Translations under genes and position numbers: made by a program
The notes under the pieces: model-generated
The model's input: the letters and a program-made list of their open reading frames with translations, nothing else
What the model was told of the DNA's origin: nothing
The model's database searches: none
Part shown: in pieces, positions 1 through 8,315 of the stretch
How positions within the stretch are numbered: position 1 is the first letter of the stretch
Layout: each line of letters begins with the position of its first letter
Source of the DNA: Anaerolineales bacterium
GTDB lineage: Bacteria; Chloroflexota; Anaerolineae; 4572-78; J111
NCBI GenBank assembly: GCA_015075405.1
Contig: JABTUK010000004.1
Span: 1,054,001 to 1,118,000, forward strand
Length of the DNA stretch: 64,000 bases
Direction: 5' to 3'

Positions 1-1
1 G

Positions 2-1900
2 CAGCCCATTCCCCAAATTCCCACCCTCCCGGCGATGGACGTTCATCCCCCGGCCTATTTTATCCTGCTCCACTTGTGGCTGGCCCTCACCGGCCAAAGC
101 GAATTTGCCCTGCGCTTCCTGTCCGTCGTATTCAGCCTGCTCACCGTCGCCTTACTATACCGTTTCGCTCATACAATTTCATACTCCCGCTCTCACCCCT
201 GCACCCCTGCTCCTCCGCTCCCCTGCTCCGTTGCCTCCCTCCTCGCCGCACTGTCTCCCCTGTATGTTGCCTACGCCCAGGAAGTCCGCAGTTACGCGAT
301 GATTACCTTCCTGGCTCTGGCCAGTACCTTTACTTTGTGGCACATCCTCTTTTCCGACCGGGGACCGGGGACCGGAGACCGGCGCTGGTTTATTGCTGCC
401 TATATCATTCTCACCGCCGCTTGCCTCTACACCCACTACTTCACCCTTTTTTTGCTGCTCTTTCACAACCTGGCCTGGCTGATTTGGGTACTCAGCCAAA
501 ACAGGGCTGCTCGGCTCATCACCTGGATTATTTCTCAAGCAAGTATTCTGCTGCTGTTTGTGCCCCAGCTTTTTCTGGCGCTGCGCCAAATCACCAGCTA
601 CAGCAACCCCAACCTGATCCCCCCCAGCCTGAGCGACTTCATCCTCCGCAGTTGGCAAGCCTACACCGTCGGCCTGACCCTTGACCCCCAACCCGCCGCT
701 TGGGGCATGGCAGCTATCGCAATAATCTTTATCCTTATCATATCATTTCAACTAATCCAAAATCTACCCCAACCCTCCAACCCTCCAACCTTCCAACCTT
801 CCAACCTTCCAACTCTCCTCTTCCTCCTCGGCTGGTTCCTCATTCCCCTCACCGCCTGCTTTCTCATCCTCCAGCGCCAACCCTCTTTTGAACCCCGCTA
901 CCTCATCCTCGTCACCCCGGCACTGTTCCTAATACTGGGGTCGGGGGTCGGGGGTCAGGGGTCAAGTGTCAAGTGTCAAGTGTCAGGTTTTACGCACCAC
1001 GCACCACGCACCACGCTTCACGCTTCACGCCTCACGCTTTTCGCCATCTTCCTCTTTGCCCTCCACAGCTACTACACCAACGAAACCTACTTCAAAGATG
1101 ACTCAGCGGGTGTGGCGGACTGGTTGGCCGTCGAAACCACCGCCGACGATCTGGTCTATGTGGATGTGCCTCACCCGTTCCACTACTACGCGGCCAGGGG
1201 AAATATTGTCGCACCGACCCGCTACCTCTTTGTAGACATCCACACCGCCGCCGACACCCTCACCCGTGAAGCCGCCGGGCGCAACCGTCTCTTTTGGATA
1301 ACCTGGCGCGGCAGCGATACCGACCCGCGCGGAGTCATCCCTTTCCTAGCGCAAAAGTACGGCCAGCGCCTGGGCCAGCGTGATTTTCGGGGCTACCACG
1401 TCGAATGGTTCAGCTTGCCGCAGGCGGGGGCCGGTTTTAGCCTGCCTGCCGACCTGCCGCCGGTTAACGCCGCCTTTGGCGATGTGTTACGGTTAGATGG
1501 CGCGGCCTTTGGCGGCTATCCCCCGGCGAGCGAGACCACCCCAATCACACATCCGGCCTGGGCCACCCTTCACTTTACCCTGCTGCGTGACACCGACGTT
1601 GATTACAAAGTCTCCCTCCGCCTGCGCGGCGAAGATGGCCGTCTGGTTGCCCAAGTAGACAAAGACCTGCTCAATGACCGCCACTTTCGCACCTCGGCCT
1701 GGCCGCTCACCGACCCGGCCCTGAATGGAGCGATCAACGTCTACACCCTCCCCCTGGCCGCCGATACGCCGCCTGGCTCGTATCGCCTGGAGGTTGTGGT
1801 TTACAACGCCCAGCCGCCCTTCCCCAGTGAGGGCGTCAGTGGGGTTGAAAGTGAGGATGGCGCGGCGGCAGTGCTTGGTCACATTACCATAATTCCTTAA
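2..1900 (+). CDS. GT39-like membrane glycosyltransferase, 5' truncated
   Basis: Polytopic membrane protein resembling the ArnT/PMT (GT39 family) glycosyltransferases that move sugars from polyprenyl-phosphate donors on the outer face of the membrane. The frame is open to the window edge; the first internal Met (35) lies directly before the DVHPPAYF motif. In GT39 enzymes a similar HPP motif follows the first extracytoplasmic loop with the catalytic Asp, so the true start is upstream. Hydrophobic helices fill about residues 10-360 from that Met, followed by a soluble C-terminal part (about 370-621) with a beta-rich look. Three low-complexity stretches inside the gene (near residues 108-116, 246-260 and 302-334) are encoded by heptanucleotide tandem repeats and have probably expanded loops. 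Substrate unknown. Confidence 0.8.
   Translation, partial: QPIPQIPTLPAMDVHPPAYFILLHLWLALTGQSEFALRFLSVVFSLLTVALLYRFAHTISYSRSHPCTPAPPLPCSVASLLAALSPLYVAYAQEVRSYAMITFLALASTFTLWHILFSDRGPGTGDRRWFIAAYIILTAACLYTHYFTLFLLLFHNLAWLIWVLSQNRAARLITWIISQASILLLFVPQLFLALRQITSYSNPNLIPPSLSDFILRSWQAYTVGLTLDPQPAAWGMAAIAIIFILIISFQLIQNLPQPSNPPTFQPSNLPTLLFLLGWFLIPLTACFLILQRQPSFEPRYLILVTPALFLILGSGVGGQGSSVKCQVSGFTHHAPRTTLHASRLTLFAIFLFALHSYYTNETYFKDDSAGVADWLAVETTADDLVYVDVPHPFHYYAARGNIVAPTRYLFVDIHTAADTLTREAAGRNRLFWITWRGSDTDPRGVIPFLAQKYGQRLGQRDFRGYHVEWFSLPQAGAGFSLPADLPPVNAAFGDVLRLDGAAFGGYPPASETTPITHPAWATLHFTLLRDTDVDYKVSLRLRGEDGRLVAQVDKDLLNDRHFRTSAWPLTDPALNGAINVYTLPLAADTPPGSYRLEVVVYNAQPPFPSEGVSGVESEDGAAAVLGHITIIP
356..382. 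repeat. Heptamer array inside glycosyltransferase gene
   Basis: About four units of GACCGGG with one-base variants, in frame within the glycosyltransferase. The same unit recurs at 11040-11105 and 47828-47862 between genes, so this is a member of a dispersed repeat class and not ordinary codon bias. Confidence 0.8.
771..813. repeat. Heptamer array (AACCCTCC/AACCTTCC type) in CDS
   Basis: Six consecutive 7-bp units reading AACCCTC or AACCTTC, coding for a Pro/Thr/Ser/Gln-rich loop between two predicted membrane helices of the glycosyltransferase. Loop placement would let the array persist without breaking the protein. Confidence 0.8.
939..1037. repeat. Two abutting heptamer arrays in CDS
   Basis: A GTCGGGG/GTCAAGT array (about seven units, 939-987) is followed at once by an ACGCACC/ACGCTTC array (992-1037). 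Both are read through in frame, adding about 33 residues of low-complexity sequence before the last predicted helix of the glycosyltransferase. Confidence 0.8.
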
Positions 1901-1953
1901 GACACGGAAAGTATGGTAAAATTAAAGCAGCCTGGAGAAAGGAGATATGAATA

Positions 1954-2583
1954 ATGGTCACTAAAACGGTTGATGCTGCGCCTACTGCCCCCTTCCATCG
2001 TCCTCGCTTCCCTCGACAGGGCGATTGGACTTATGAAGATTGGCTCAACTTTCCCGATGATGGTTGGAAGTATGAAATTATTGATGGAGTGTTATACATA
2101 GCCCCCCCACCAGCAATTAATCATCAAAGGTCGTCCTTTAAACTTGCCAGAATGATGGCAGATTACGCGGAAAATAACAACTTGGGCGAAGTATTAGAAG
2201 CTCCATGTGGCGTCCGGCTACCTGGCCAACCTGTCCCTATCGAGCCGGATATTTTCTTTGTTAAAAAAGAACGGGCCGGGATCATTGGTAATCAATACGT
2301 TGAGGGCGCTCCCGATCTGGCCGTCGAGATTCTTTCTCCGTCTAATGCCAACTATGATCGCGAGACTAAATTCAAGCTATATCAGGCAGCTGGCGTGCCT
2401 GAGCATTGGTTGGTAGATTATGAAGCTAAAACAATTGAGATTTTTAACCTTGCCCAGGGCGTTTACACTCTGACCGGAAAGTATACGGGCAGCGATACAG
2501 CGGCATCCAGGCAACTCCCTGGCTTTGAGGTGGTTGTCGGAACTCTTTTCAATTTCAGTAAATCACAATTTTATGAGGAGTGA
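1954..2583 (+). CDS. Uma2 family (DUF820) PD-(D/E)XK nuclease-like protein
   Basis: A 209-residue Uma2/DUF820 protein, a PD-(D/E)XK-fold family common in cyanobacteria and Chloroflexota whose cellular role is unsettled. Visible family marks are YEIIDGVL (about 40-47), EPDIFFV (97-103), the central DLAVEILSPS with Glu125, a Lys at about 139, and AGVPEHWLVD (146-155). This order (Glu, Asp, Glu-x-hydrophobic, Lys) fits the nuclease core, so it may be active. A good AAGGAG Shine-Dalgarno precedes ATG 1954. The last nine or so codons and the stop lie inside a 97-bp palindromic repeat (2554-2650), so that element has rewritten the C-terminus. It is probably a stand-alone gene. Confidence 0.85.
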   Translation: MVTKTVDAAPTAPFHRPRFPRQGDWTYEDWLNFPDDGWKYEIIDGVLYIAPPPAINHQRSSFKLARMMADYAENNNLGEVLEAPCGVRLPGQPVPIEPDIFFVKKERAGIIGNQYVEGAPDLAVEILSPSNANYDRETKFKLYQAAGVPEHWLVDYEAKTIEIFNLAQGVYTLTGKYTGSDTAASRQLPGFEVVVGTLFNFSKSQFYEE

Positions 2584-2650
2584 GGCACGCCTACGTGCCG
2601 AACGGAGCAGCACGAGGGCGTGCTAGCTCCTCAATTCGTGATTTACTGAA
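2554..2650. repeat. 97-bp palindromic element, family A copy 1
   Basis: The outer arms TTCAGTAAATCAC (2554-2566) and GTGATTTACTGAA (2638-2650) are perfect inverted 13-mers. The inner arms are GAGGAG...GCACGCC and GGGCGTGC...CTCCTC. A diverged 95-bp copy sits at 61045-61139 with the same arm order and spacing. There is no coding capacity, so it is a MITE- or REP-like unit. Confidence 0.8.
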
Positions 2651-2681
2651 TTTTTGAGATTTTGCGGGAGTCGAGCAACTT

Positions 2682-3038
2682 ATGGACCCATTGGCTACCG
2701 AAGAAAACCAAATCCGCCCTCTTGTCGAGCAGCTTTATGAAAGCGAAGGCCTCACCGACGCCATGACCGATGAAGCGGCCAGGCTGTTGCTACACTGGGG
2801 TGAGCAGCAGCTCCAAAATCTGGCCCACCTTCAGCTCAGCCAGACTGACCTGCAAGAAGCTGCGTATGCTTTGCAGCGGGCGATGCGCACCGTCAACCAC
2901 CTGATGGAACAGCGCCGCGATTTTTCCGACGCAGCCATGATTGAACATCTCATCAAACTGGTGGAGCAGGTCATCAGCCTGACCCTCATCGCCCACCGAG
3001 CCATAACTCCTGGAGCGAGCTATGACCAAGAAACGTGA
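2682..3038 (+). CDS. Hypothetical helical protein
   Basis: An unrecognised 118-residue, acidic, Leu/Gln-rich and probably all-helical protein, with no signal peptide or membrane segment. It has no Cys and no catalytic motif. Its 3' end overlaps the start of the next gene (3022) by 17 bases, which points to translational coupling with the phospholipase D-like gene and then murJ. A weak GGGAG lies upstream of ATG 2682. Function unknown; the coupling suggests it works with, or is made together with, the PLD-like protein. Confidence 0.65.
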   Translation: MDPLATEENQIRPLVEQLYESEGLTDAMTDEAARLLLHWGEQQLQNLAHLQLSQTDLQEAAYALQRAMRTVNHLMEQRRDFSDAAMIEHLIKLVEQVISLTLIAHRAITPGASYDQET

Positions 3039-4248
3039 GTTAACATCCAAAAAACAAGCCGGCCAGTCTAGTTTCGCCCCGCTGCTGGCTGCGCCTGTTT
3101 TCTTACTGATGCTGCTGGGGCTTCTTTACACGGGCGACCGGCTGGGTTTGATAAAGGTTGACTGGAAGACCTTGTTCAGCCAGGAATTTGTAGAAGAGGT
3201 TGCTACCGTCCTGATCACGCCCACCCCTGGCTCGACCTCAGTCGCGACAACTCTCCCGGCGACGGCCACGCCAGCCACCAGCCGAAACTGGAACTACAAA
3301 CTCTACTTCACCACCCCGGTTTACCCGGATAAGCCGGCCACCCGCACCGAAACCATCATGCAAGCCCTGATCGGTGTAATCAACGGGGCGCAGCGCAGCC
3401 TGGATGTGGCCGTTTACGAACTTGATCTTGACCCTGTGGGCGATGCCCTGCTGGCGGCCCAAAAGCGAGGCGTGGCCGTCCGAATTGTCACCGACAGCGA
3501 CTCTTTAGCCGAAGATGAAACCCTGATCCGCCTGAATAAAGCCGGGGTGCCGCTTGTGCCGGATAACCGCAAGCCGATCATGCACAACAAATTTGTGGTC
3601 GTAGATGGTCAAGCCGTCTGGACCGGCTCGTGGAACTTTACCGGCAACGATACTTTCCGCAACAACAACCACGCCATTTACATCCAATCGCCCCAATTGG
3701 CTCAGAATTATGCCCTTGAATTTGAAGAGATGTTCACCAAAAAAGAATTTGGCCCCACCTCCCTCTCAAAAACGCTGAGTCCCCGCCTGCAATTTGGCAA
3801 AACCATTGTCGAAACCTGCTTTGCCCCCGAAGATGAATGTGCTGCTCAACTGACCGTGCTTATCCGCCGCGCCCAGCAAAGTATTCGCTTTATGGCCTTT
3901 TCCTTCACCCACACCGGCATCGCCGACGCTATCATTGATCGGGCCAAAGCCGGGGTGACGGTGCAAGGGGTCTTTGAAACGCGCGGCTCAGAAACGGAAG
4001 CCAGCCAACTCAAACGGCTGAAACGGCAAAAGCTGGACGTGTGGCAGGACGGCAACCCTTACACCCTGCATCACAAAGTCTTTATTATTGACGACAGCAT
4101 CACGGTGTTTGGCTCTTTTAATTTTACCGATAATGCCGACCAATCTAACGACGAAAATATGCTGATTATTCAAAATAGCAATCTTGCCAGCCAATTCCTG
4201 GCCGAGTTCAACCGGGTTTATGAGCAGGCCAAGAATCCACCCAAGTAA
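3022..4248 (+). CDS. Phospholipase D-like protein with two HKD motifs
   Basis: A 408-residue PLD-superfamily protein. An N-terminal membrane anchor (about residues 18-40) puts the enzyme outside the membrane, followed by a Thr/Pro linker and two PLDc domains. Both catalytic HxK motifs are intact: HNK at about 189-191, within IMHNKFVVVDG, and HHK at about 351-353, within LHHKVFIIDD. Each is followed by the usual G-S-x-N-F. Such enzymes cleave or transfer phosphodiester bonds in phospholipids or nucleic acids; the single-chain two-motif layout with an anchor fits either an extracytoplasmic nuclease or a phospholipase/cardiolipin-synthase-like enzyme. It overlaps its neighbours on both sides (17 bases and 1 base), so it belongs to an operon with murJ. 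Confidence 0.85.
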   Translation: MTKKRELTSKKQAGQSSFAPLLAAPVFLLMLLGLLYTGDRLGLIKVDWKTLFSQEFVEEVATVLITPTPGSTSVATTLPATATPATSRNWNYKLYFTTPVYPDKPATRTETIMQALIGVINGAQRSLDVAVYELDLDPVGDALLAAQKRGVAVRIVTDSDSLAEDETLIRLNKAGVPLVPDNRKPIMHNKFVVVDGQAVWTGSWNFTGNDTFRNNNHAIYIQSPQLAQNYALEFEEMFTKKEFGPTSLSKTLSPRLQFGKTIVETCFAPEDECAAQLTVLIRRAQQSIRFMAFSFTHTGIADAIIDRAKAGVTVQGVFETRGSETEASQLKRLKRQKLDVWQDGNPYTLHHKVFIIDDSITVFGSFNFTDNADQSNDENMLIIQNSNLASQFLAEFNRVYEQAKNPPK

Positions 4249-5789
4249 TGCCGTTTAAACTCCATCTGTCCCATCTCGTCCGCTCGACCATGATTCTAAT
4301 GGCCGCGTTCCTGGTCAACAAGGGCTTAGCCATCGGACGGCAGGTGGTGATTGCCCGCGCTTTCGGCACCGGCGGCGATTACGATGCCTTTGTGGCCGCC
4401 TTTCGCCTGCCCGATATTCTGTTCATGCTCATCTCCGGCGGCGCGTTGGCCACCGCCTTTATCCCTATCCTCAGCGAGCGGCTGACCCTGCATCCCCCCG
4501 GCGACCCCGCCGGCTGGCGGTTGACCAGCGCCACCCTCAACACCATGCTGCTGGTCACTACGGCGGCGGCGGCGTTGATTGCCCTCGTGGCCCTGCCGCT
4601 GGTGGAATGGCTCATTGCCCCCGGCTTCCCCCCCGAAACGCAGCAGCTTACGGCCAACCTGATGCGGCTGGCCCTGATTTCCACCCTTATTTTCAGCGTC
4701 AGCGGTTTGGCCGGGGGGGTGCTGCACGTTCACCAGCACTTTTTGCTACCCGCGCTGGCTCCCATTATTTACAATTTGGGTCTGATCGCCGGGGCGCTCT
4801 TTCTTGCGCCGAACCTGGGGGTGTACGGGCTGATGTGGGGCGCAGTGGCCGGGGCCGCCGGCCATCTGTTGATCCAGGTTCCGGGCCTCATCCGCTACCG
4901 CCTGCGCTATTACCCCGATCTCGGTTGGGGCGATCCGGGATTGCGCCAGGTCATCCGGCTGCTGGGGCCGCGCATTTTAACCCTGGGCGTAATCCAGGTG
5001 AATTTTTTGATTATTTTTAATCTGGCCTCCCGCCTGGGCCAGGGCAGCGTCTCGGCTCTCGATTATGGCTGGGATCTGATGCAGATGCCCCAAACCATCA
5101 TCGGCTCGGCCATTGGCATTGTCTTATTCCCGACCATGGCCGAATTGGCCGCTCGAAGCGACCGGGCCGGACTGCGCCGCACCGTCGAACAGGCTTTGCG
5201 GGTCATCTTGGCCCTTTCCATTCCGGCCACCGTCGGGTTGATTGTTCTGGGGCGGCCATTGATTCAACTGATGTTTGAACGGGGGGAGTTTGGGCCGGAT
5301 TCGACGGCGGCGGTGTATCAATCGCTGCAATTTTGGGCGCTGGCGCTGGTGGCTCACTGCGCCCTGGAGGTGGTTAACCGCCTTTTTTATGCTCAAAAAG
5401 ATACGACCACCCCGCTGATCGGCGCGGTGGTGGGCATGCTGGTCAATGGTGGGCTGGCATTGCTGCTTTATCGAGTGCTCGACGCTGGCGGCTTGGCCCT
5501 CTCCAACGCAGTCGCAGTGACAATTGAGGTTTTGGTTTTATTGGCGATTGCCAACCAGCGCATGGCCGGGGTCGAAATCAGGCCGCTGCTCAGCACCCTG
5601 GCTCGCACCGCCCTGGCCGCCGGGGCGATGGGGGCAGCGGTTCTGTCCTTTACCGCGCTTTTCCCGGTATTGTCACCCCTTTTGGGTGCCGCTGCCGGCG
5701 GCGTCCTGGGTTTGCTGGTTTATGTTGTGGCTGGGCTGCTGCTGGGTTTAGAGGAACTTCGCGCCGTTCCCCGGCTTATCCGGCGCTAG
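4248..5789 (+). CDS. murJ: Lipid II flippase MurJ (MviN)
   Basis: A 513-residue integral membrane protein of the MOP superfamily, of normal length for MurJ, with about 14 hydrophobic segments. It flips lipid II across the cytoplasmic membrane for peptidoglycan synthesis. Family marks include the N-terminal run on R-x-x-G-F/Y-x-A in a 'FGTGGDYDAF' context, 'FRLPDILFMLISGGAL' and 'ERGEFGPDST' near the loop between helices 9 and 10. The ATG overlaps the stop of the PLD-like gene (TAATG), so the two are co-translated. Presence of MurJ agrees with the L,D-transpeptidase and LysM gene at 59.9 kb: this organism makes peptidoglycan. Confidence 0.95.
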   Translation: MPFKLHLSHLVRSTMILMAAFLVNKGLAIGRQVVIARAFGTGGDYDAFVAAFRLPDILFMLISGGALATAFIPILSERLTLHPPGDPAGWRLTSATLNTMLLVTTAAAALIALVALPLVEWLIAPGFPPETQQLTANLMRLALISTLIFSVSGLAGGVLHVHQHFLLPALAPIIYNLGLIAGALFLAPNLGVYGLMWGAVAGAAGHLLIQVPGLIRYRLRYYPDLGWGDPGLRQVIRLLGPRILTLGVIQVNFLIIFNLASRLGQGSVSALDYGWDLMQMPQTIIGSAIGIVLFPTMAELAARSDRAGLRRTVEQALRVILALSIPATVGLIVLGRPLIQLMFERGEFGPDSTAAVYQSLQFWALALVAHCALEVVNRLFYAQKDTTTPLIGAVVGMLVNGGLALLLYRVLDAGGLALSNAVAVTIEVLVLLAIANQRMAGVEIRPLLSTLARTALAAGAMGAAVLSFTALFPVLSPLLGAAAGGVLGLLVYVVAGLLLGLEELRAVPRLIRR

Positions 5790-5794
5790 AAAAA

Positions 5795-5893
5795 GACCGC
5801 CGACCACTGACAGCCGACCGCCGCCAGAAACAAGTTTTTTCGGCGGTCGGCGGTCAGTCGCCTGCCCTGAGTTTATCGAATGGGTCGGCGGTC
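5795..5893. repeat. Facing heptamer arrays (GACCGCC / GGCGGTC)
   Basis: Units of GACCGCC (5795-5823) face GGCGGTC units (5841-5858), with one more at 5883-5893. The transcript would fold into a strong GC hairpin between the convergent murJ and response-regulator genes, where it could serve as a two-way terminator. Confidence 0.75.
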
Positions 5894-5896
5894 ATT

Positions 5897-6277
5897 TTAG
5901 GCGACTAAACACTTCAATTTGTCAATCAGCTCATTGGGCATGAAAGGCTTATTGAGAAAACTATCGCACATTTTGCGAAAAGCGGTGGTCCTGGCATCGC
6001 GCGCGCCGCTGCTGCTCACACCGATAATCCGGGTTCGGCTAGATATTTCCTCACGCCGCAGTGACTCTACCAACTCGAAACCATCCATTTTGGGCATCAT
6101 CAAATCGGTAATAATCACATCGGGTAGATTTTGCCGGGCCAGCCGCAGCCCTTCTTCTCCATTGTAAGCCGTTATAATTTGGGTAGAAGGGGTTACTACC
6201 CGGGCCAGAACTTGCAGCATCACGCTTAGGATGAGGGGATCGTCGTCTACTACGAGGATAGAAGTTAGGTTTACCAT
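5897..6277 (-). CDS. Single-domain response regulator (CheY-like)
   Basis: A 126-residue receiver domain with no output domain. The acidic pocket (Asp11-13), the phospho-acceptor Asp58 in IITDLMMPKMDG, the Ser of VSSSG (about 88) and the conserved Lys110-Pro111 are all present, so phosphotransfer should work. It would act through protein contact, as CheY, Spo0F or DivK do. No histidine kinase is adjacent, so its partner is elsewhere. An AGGAAG Shine-Dalgarno precedes the ATG. It is convergent with murJ. Confidence 0.9.
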   Translation of the reverse strand: MVNLTSILVVDDDPLILSVMLQVLARVVTPSTQIITAYNGEEGLRLARQNLPDVIITDLMMPKMDGFELVESLRREEISSRTRIIGVSSSGARDARTTAFRKMCDSFLNKPFMPNELIDKLKCLVA

Positions 6278-6471
6278 AGTATTCTTCCTGAAAGTGAATA
6301 GCTGTCTTTAGCGTGACAGGGTTTATCTATTACTATAACACCGTTTGGTTTGAATTCAGTTTGAAAAGCCAAATTTAGCCAGCTTTTTTTGACTTAAAAC
6401 TATAATCCAACGGCTTGCCAGCGCTTGCGCCAAAATTTTGTCCTTCTTTCCGCCCGTATTACAATGTCTCG

Positions 6472-8232
6472 GTGAAATTTAACCCACTTTTGAGCCAACT
6501 CATCTTCCTGCTGGGAACTGCTATTTGCCTGGCTGCCTGCGAACTGGCGGCCCCGCCGCCGCCCACCGCCACCCCTCTGCCCACACCAACCCTACCGCCC
6601 CTGGCTTTGGCCGTTGATGTGCGCGAGGATGCCATTATCGTCCCTATTCCCATTGACCCACCCAGCTTCAACGCCTACCTCAACGATACTGGCTACGAAG
6701 CCCTGGTGGGCGAGCTGGTCTATGGCGCGCTGGCCGAAGTTGGCCCCGACGGCAATTACTACCCGGAACTGGCCGCCGACCTGCCCACTCTGGCCAACGG
6801 CGGCCTGAGCGAAGACGGCTTGACCGTCACCTGGCGGCTGCGCCCTGGCATATTATGGAGCGACGGCCAGCCTTTTACCTCAAGCGATGTGGCTTACACC
6901 TGGCAGTCGTTCAAAGACAGCCGTATTTGGGCCCCCGGTTTTGACCTGATTGATGCAGTAGAAACGCCCGACCCGCTGACGGCAGTCGTCCACTACCGCC
7001 AGTTTTACCCCAACTACCTGCTGCAATTTGGCGGCAACGGGACCGGCGTTTTTCCGGCCCACCACTGCGGCCCCACCAACCAAATGCTCTTTTGGGACTG
7101 CAACTTCGAGCCGGTCAGCACCGGCCCCTTTGTGCTGGATCAATGGCTGCGCGGGGTGCGTCTAACCTTTGCCCCCAACCCCAACTACTTTGTCCCCGAC
7201 CGGCCTCTGGCCAAACAACTGGTCTTTGAGATTCAGTCCGACCCCGATTTTCGCCGCCGCAATTTGGAACGAGGCAACGCCCACCTCGATTTGTGGCCCG
7301 AAGACCCGGCCTTAACCTTTATGGAAAACAATGAGAATGTGACCGTTTTTGTCACCAATCCGGCCCGCTTTGTGCTCCGTCTGGTGCCCAATCTCAGCGC
7401 CTTTGGCAGCGCCGACCCCGCCAAACCTCATCCCGTATTAGCCAACCCCAAGATGCGCGAAGCCATTCGCGCCGCTATTGATGTCAACCGCCTTAATGAA
7501 GAAGCCTTCCTGGGCCGAGCCATCCCCACCGACACCGAATTATCTCAACTGGGCTGCCAACTGGCCCCGACTACCTTCAACCCTGGCGTGTCCATCGCCT
7601 TGATCGAAGAAGCCGGCTGGCGGCTGACCAACCCTGATGACCCCATTCGCTACTGCCAGGGCTGTGGTACGGCTGAAGATGGCACGCCGCTGGTGTTGAA
7701 AAGTTACATTTACGAGGAATTTGGAGAACAACTTGTCACTGCTCACCGCTTGATCGAAGAGATGCTGTTGGAAGTCGGCATCAAGTTAGAGCGCCAGGTG
7801 GTCGAGGGCCGGCAGTTGTGGAACACCTGGGAAAACAACGGCATCGAGCTGCGCGGCAATTTTGACCTGGATTTGTGGGATGATGGCTATTACGGGGTTG
7901 ACCCCACCCTCTACATGGCCGACTACTTTGACCCGCGCACCATCCCCACCCGCGACAATCCCATCGCCGGCCTCAACGTCAGCCGCTATCGCAACCCCAC
8001 CCTCAGCGGCATTTTTGATGCCCTGCGCAGCCCGCTGCCCACCAACCGCCGCCGGACCTTGCTGTGTGAATTAGCTACCATCCTCCAGCAAGACCTGCCC
8101 CACATGCCCCTACTGGCCCTACCCGACCGCTACGGCATTAACCTCAACCTGCAGGGCGTCCAGCCGCACATTTACGATACCGTCACCTGGAACGCCGCCG
8201 AATGGCAGTTACTCACCCCGCCCCAGGAGTGA
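6472..8232 (+). CDS. ABC transporter solute-binding lipoprotein, family 5
   Basis: Extracytoplasmic binding protein of the oligopeptide/dipeptide type (SBP_bac_5), delivering peptides, opines or oligosaccharides to an ABC importer. I take GTG 6472 as start because it gives a short lipoprotein signal (VKFNPLLSQLIFLLG...) with lipobox LAAC (Cys23); an upstream in-frame TTG (6415) would put 19 odd residues before it. A Pro/Thr-rich linker follows, then the domain with the typical WRLRPGILWSDGQPFTSSDV signature and a C-terminal DLWDDGYYGVDPTLYMADYF segment. No permease or ATPase genes are next to it, so it is an orphan receptor in this window. Confidence 0.88.
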   Translation: MKFNPLLSQLIFLLGTAICLAACELAAPPPPTATPLPTPTLPPLALAVDVREDAIIVPIPIDPPSFNAYLNDTGYEALVGELVYGALAEVGPDGNYYPELAADLPTLANGGLSEDGLTVTWRLRPGILWSDGQPFTSSDVAYTWQSFKDSRIWAPGFDLIDAVETPDPLTAVVHYRQFYPNYLLQFGGNGTGVFPAHHCGPTNQMLFWDCNFEPVSTGPFVLDQWLRGVRLTFAPNPNYFVPDRPLAKQLVFEIQSDPDFRRRNLERGNAHLDLWPEDPALTFMENNENVTVFVTNPARFVLRLVPNLSAFGSADPAKPHPVLANPKMREAIRAAIDVNRLNEEAFLGRAIPTDTELSQLGCQLAPTTFNPGVSIALIEEAGWRLTNPDDPIRYCQGCGTAEDGTPLVLKSYIYEEFGEQLVTAHRLIEEMLLEVGIKLERQVVEGRQLWNTWENNGIELRGNFDLDLWDDGYYGVDPTLYMADYFDPRTIPTRDNPIAGLNVSRYRNPTLSGIFDALRSPLPTNRRRTLLCELATILQQDLPHMPLLALPDRYGINLNLQGVQPHIYDTVTWNAAEWQLLTPPQE

Positions 8233-8237
8233 AAAAA

Positions 8238-8299
8238 GGTAGCAGGTAGCAAGGTAACAGAGTCGAATAAATTTCCTGTCTACTGTCTACCGTTTACTA
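8238..8299. repeat. Heptamer-type repeats upstream of M20 gene
   Basis: GGTAGCA units (8238-8258) are followed by TGTCTAC/TGTCTAC/CGTTTAC units (8277-8299), partly self-complementary. They sit just before the ribosome binding site of the next gene. Confidence 0.65.
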
Positions 8300-8315
8300 T
8301 TTTTGAGGAGCAACG

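Noticed and set aside
6415..6471. Longer start (TTG) for the family 5 binding protein
   Set aside because: It would place 19 unusual residues before a normal lipoprotein signal; GTG 6472 gives the right signal length.
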